Under the pieces are notes generated by a model. That model was not told the origin of the DNA and did not search any database. It worked only from the letters and a program-made list of their open reading frames with translations. The position numbers and the translations under genes were made by a program. Of a DNA stretch of 64,000 nucleotides, positions 63,305 through 64,000 are shown one piece after another (within the stretch, counting starts at the first letter, position 1; each line of letters opens with the position of its first letter). Location of the stretch: contig JAFISE010000086.1 of the NCBI GenBank assembly GCA_022560025.1, forward strand, positions 1 to 64,000, in the 5' to 3' direction. This DNA is from Stagonosporopsis chrysanthemi. Taxonomy: Eukaryota; Ascomycota; Dothideomycetes; Pleosporales; Didymellaceae.

Positions 63305-64000
63305 ATGGCAGACTCTGCAGCAGCAATACTGCCCGTCGGCGCCGGCTACGGTACGCGCCTCCTCAAGCAACTCCACCACAATGCTAACACCTCCCAGGCG
63401 TCGTGGTTGGCATCGGATTCTTCTTTGCCTTCCTGATGATGGGCATCTCTTGGATTCAGAATCGCTATACTGCGTATTCTACAAAGCAATCTGAGGAATT
63501 CAACACCGCTTCGCGGTCGGTAAAGCCGGGTCTCATCGCTTCTGGGATTGTGTCGGCGTGGACTTGGGCAGCTACGCTGTTGCAGTCGAGTACTGTAAGT
63601 CCTAAATTCTGTGAGCATTGAGCTAAGAGCTGATGTTTCCAAGGTTGCGTATACGTATGGCGTCGCCGGTCCATTTTGGTATGCAGCAGGAGCAACAGTG
63701 CAGATCCTTGTATTCTCCATCCTGGCCTGTAAGGTCAAGCAGAATGCACCGCGGTGCCATACGTACCTCGAGATTATCAATGCTAGATACGGGCGCCTAG
63801 CGCATCTGGTGTTCATGGTCTTTGCCTTCGTAACGAATATCCTCGTTGGCAGCCAGCTTTTGCTGGGAGGCAGTGCTGTCGTCACTGCGTTGACGGGCAT
63901 GAATGTATATGCTGCAATCTTCCTGATCCCCATTGGTGAGAGTGTTGTTGTCTTCTTGAGAAACTCCAGCTGATACATCTAGGCGTGTGCGCGTACGTAA
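63305..64000 (+). CDS. DUR3: Urea transporter, DUR3-type sodium:solute symporter, 3' end missing
   Basis: Dur3 is a proton-coupled high-affinity urea and polyamine permease of the SSS family, about 650-700 residues with 15 TMs. Exons so far are 63305-63350, 63398-63594, 63644-63935 and 63983 to the right edge; about 184 residues are visible. MADSAAAILPVGAGYGVVVG is followed by TM1 (IGFFFAFLMMGISWIQNRYT), the family motif SEEFNTASRSVKPGLIASGI, the conserved VSAWTWAATLLQSST and AYTYGVAGPFWYAAGATVQI, then HTYLEIINARYGRLAHLVFM. The last visible codons read IPIGVCAYV, as in Dur3. Gene continues beyond the window. Confidence 0.92.

Noticed and set aside
1..64000. CRISPR arrays, biosynthetic gene cluster or anti-phage-type defence genes
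   Set aside because: No regularly spaced repeats with unique spacers and no backbone enzyme genes (PKS, NRPS, terpene cyclase) were seen. The organism is a eukaryote and the genes are ordinary fungal housekeeping and surface genes.

Overview
This is a piece of a filamentous ascomycete chromosome, most likely from a Dothideomycete or a close relative. I base that on short GT-AG introns (about 40-180 bp, mostly near 50, often with CTAAC/CTGAC branch sites), divergent compact promoters, and a fully fungal gene set (Rax2, Yth1 with Arg/Gly tail, Pex6, DUR3, ChiB-like GH18, cytosolic DPP5-type peptidase, Mcy1-like cysteine synthase). The order is an inference; no database was searched. Both window edges cut genes: PEX6 on the left, a DUR3-type urea transporter on the right.

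Layout. 1-5.9 kb: 3' part of PEX6, then a 2 kb gene-free stretch packed with microsatellites. 5.9-16.6 kb: dense housekeeping block with a DPP5-like peptidase, an intron-containing tRNA candidate, NDUFAF7, a membrane-anchored cysteine synthase, a small unknown protein, an unidentified mitochondrial protein and the APC/C subunit CDC26. 16.6-21.3 kb: one intronless gene for a 1,570-residue secreted, Pro/Asp-rich repeat protein with kexin sites. 21.3-26.4 kb: gene-poor island. 26.4-31.6 kb: a seven-TM Frizzled/Smoothened-like receptor, a GNAT acetyltransferase gene broken by one in-frame stop, and a small charged protein. 32-45 kb: VPS53, a GH18 chitinase, an orphan ORF, YTH1, an SH3-less Lsb1/Pin3-like protein, a disordered protein and an alpha/beta hydrolase. 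45-48.7 kb: RAX2. 48.7-51.4 kb: gene-poor. 51.4-64 kb: a disordered protein, SPT2, RPP2, RPS15, NUS1, SEC10, a DUF202 membrane protein and DUR3.

The genes do not form a biosynthetic or defence cluster. They cover membrane traffic and polarity (VPS53, SEC10, RAX2), peroxisome import (PEX6), mitochondrial functions (NDUFAF7, Mcy1-like, the 13.9 kb gene), translation (RPP2, RPS15), chromatin/mRNA 3' ends (SPT2, YTH1), dolichol synthesis (NUS1) and nutrient/wall functions (DUR3, GH18).

The least expected items are three dispersed copies of one MITE family (217-303 bp, terminal inverted repeats beginning CGAAG, TA target sites), the kexin-processed repeat protein, the Frizzled-like receptor, the broken GNAT gene, and the SH3-less Lsb1-like protein. 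I found no CRISPR array, biosynthetic cluster or defence system.
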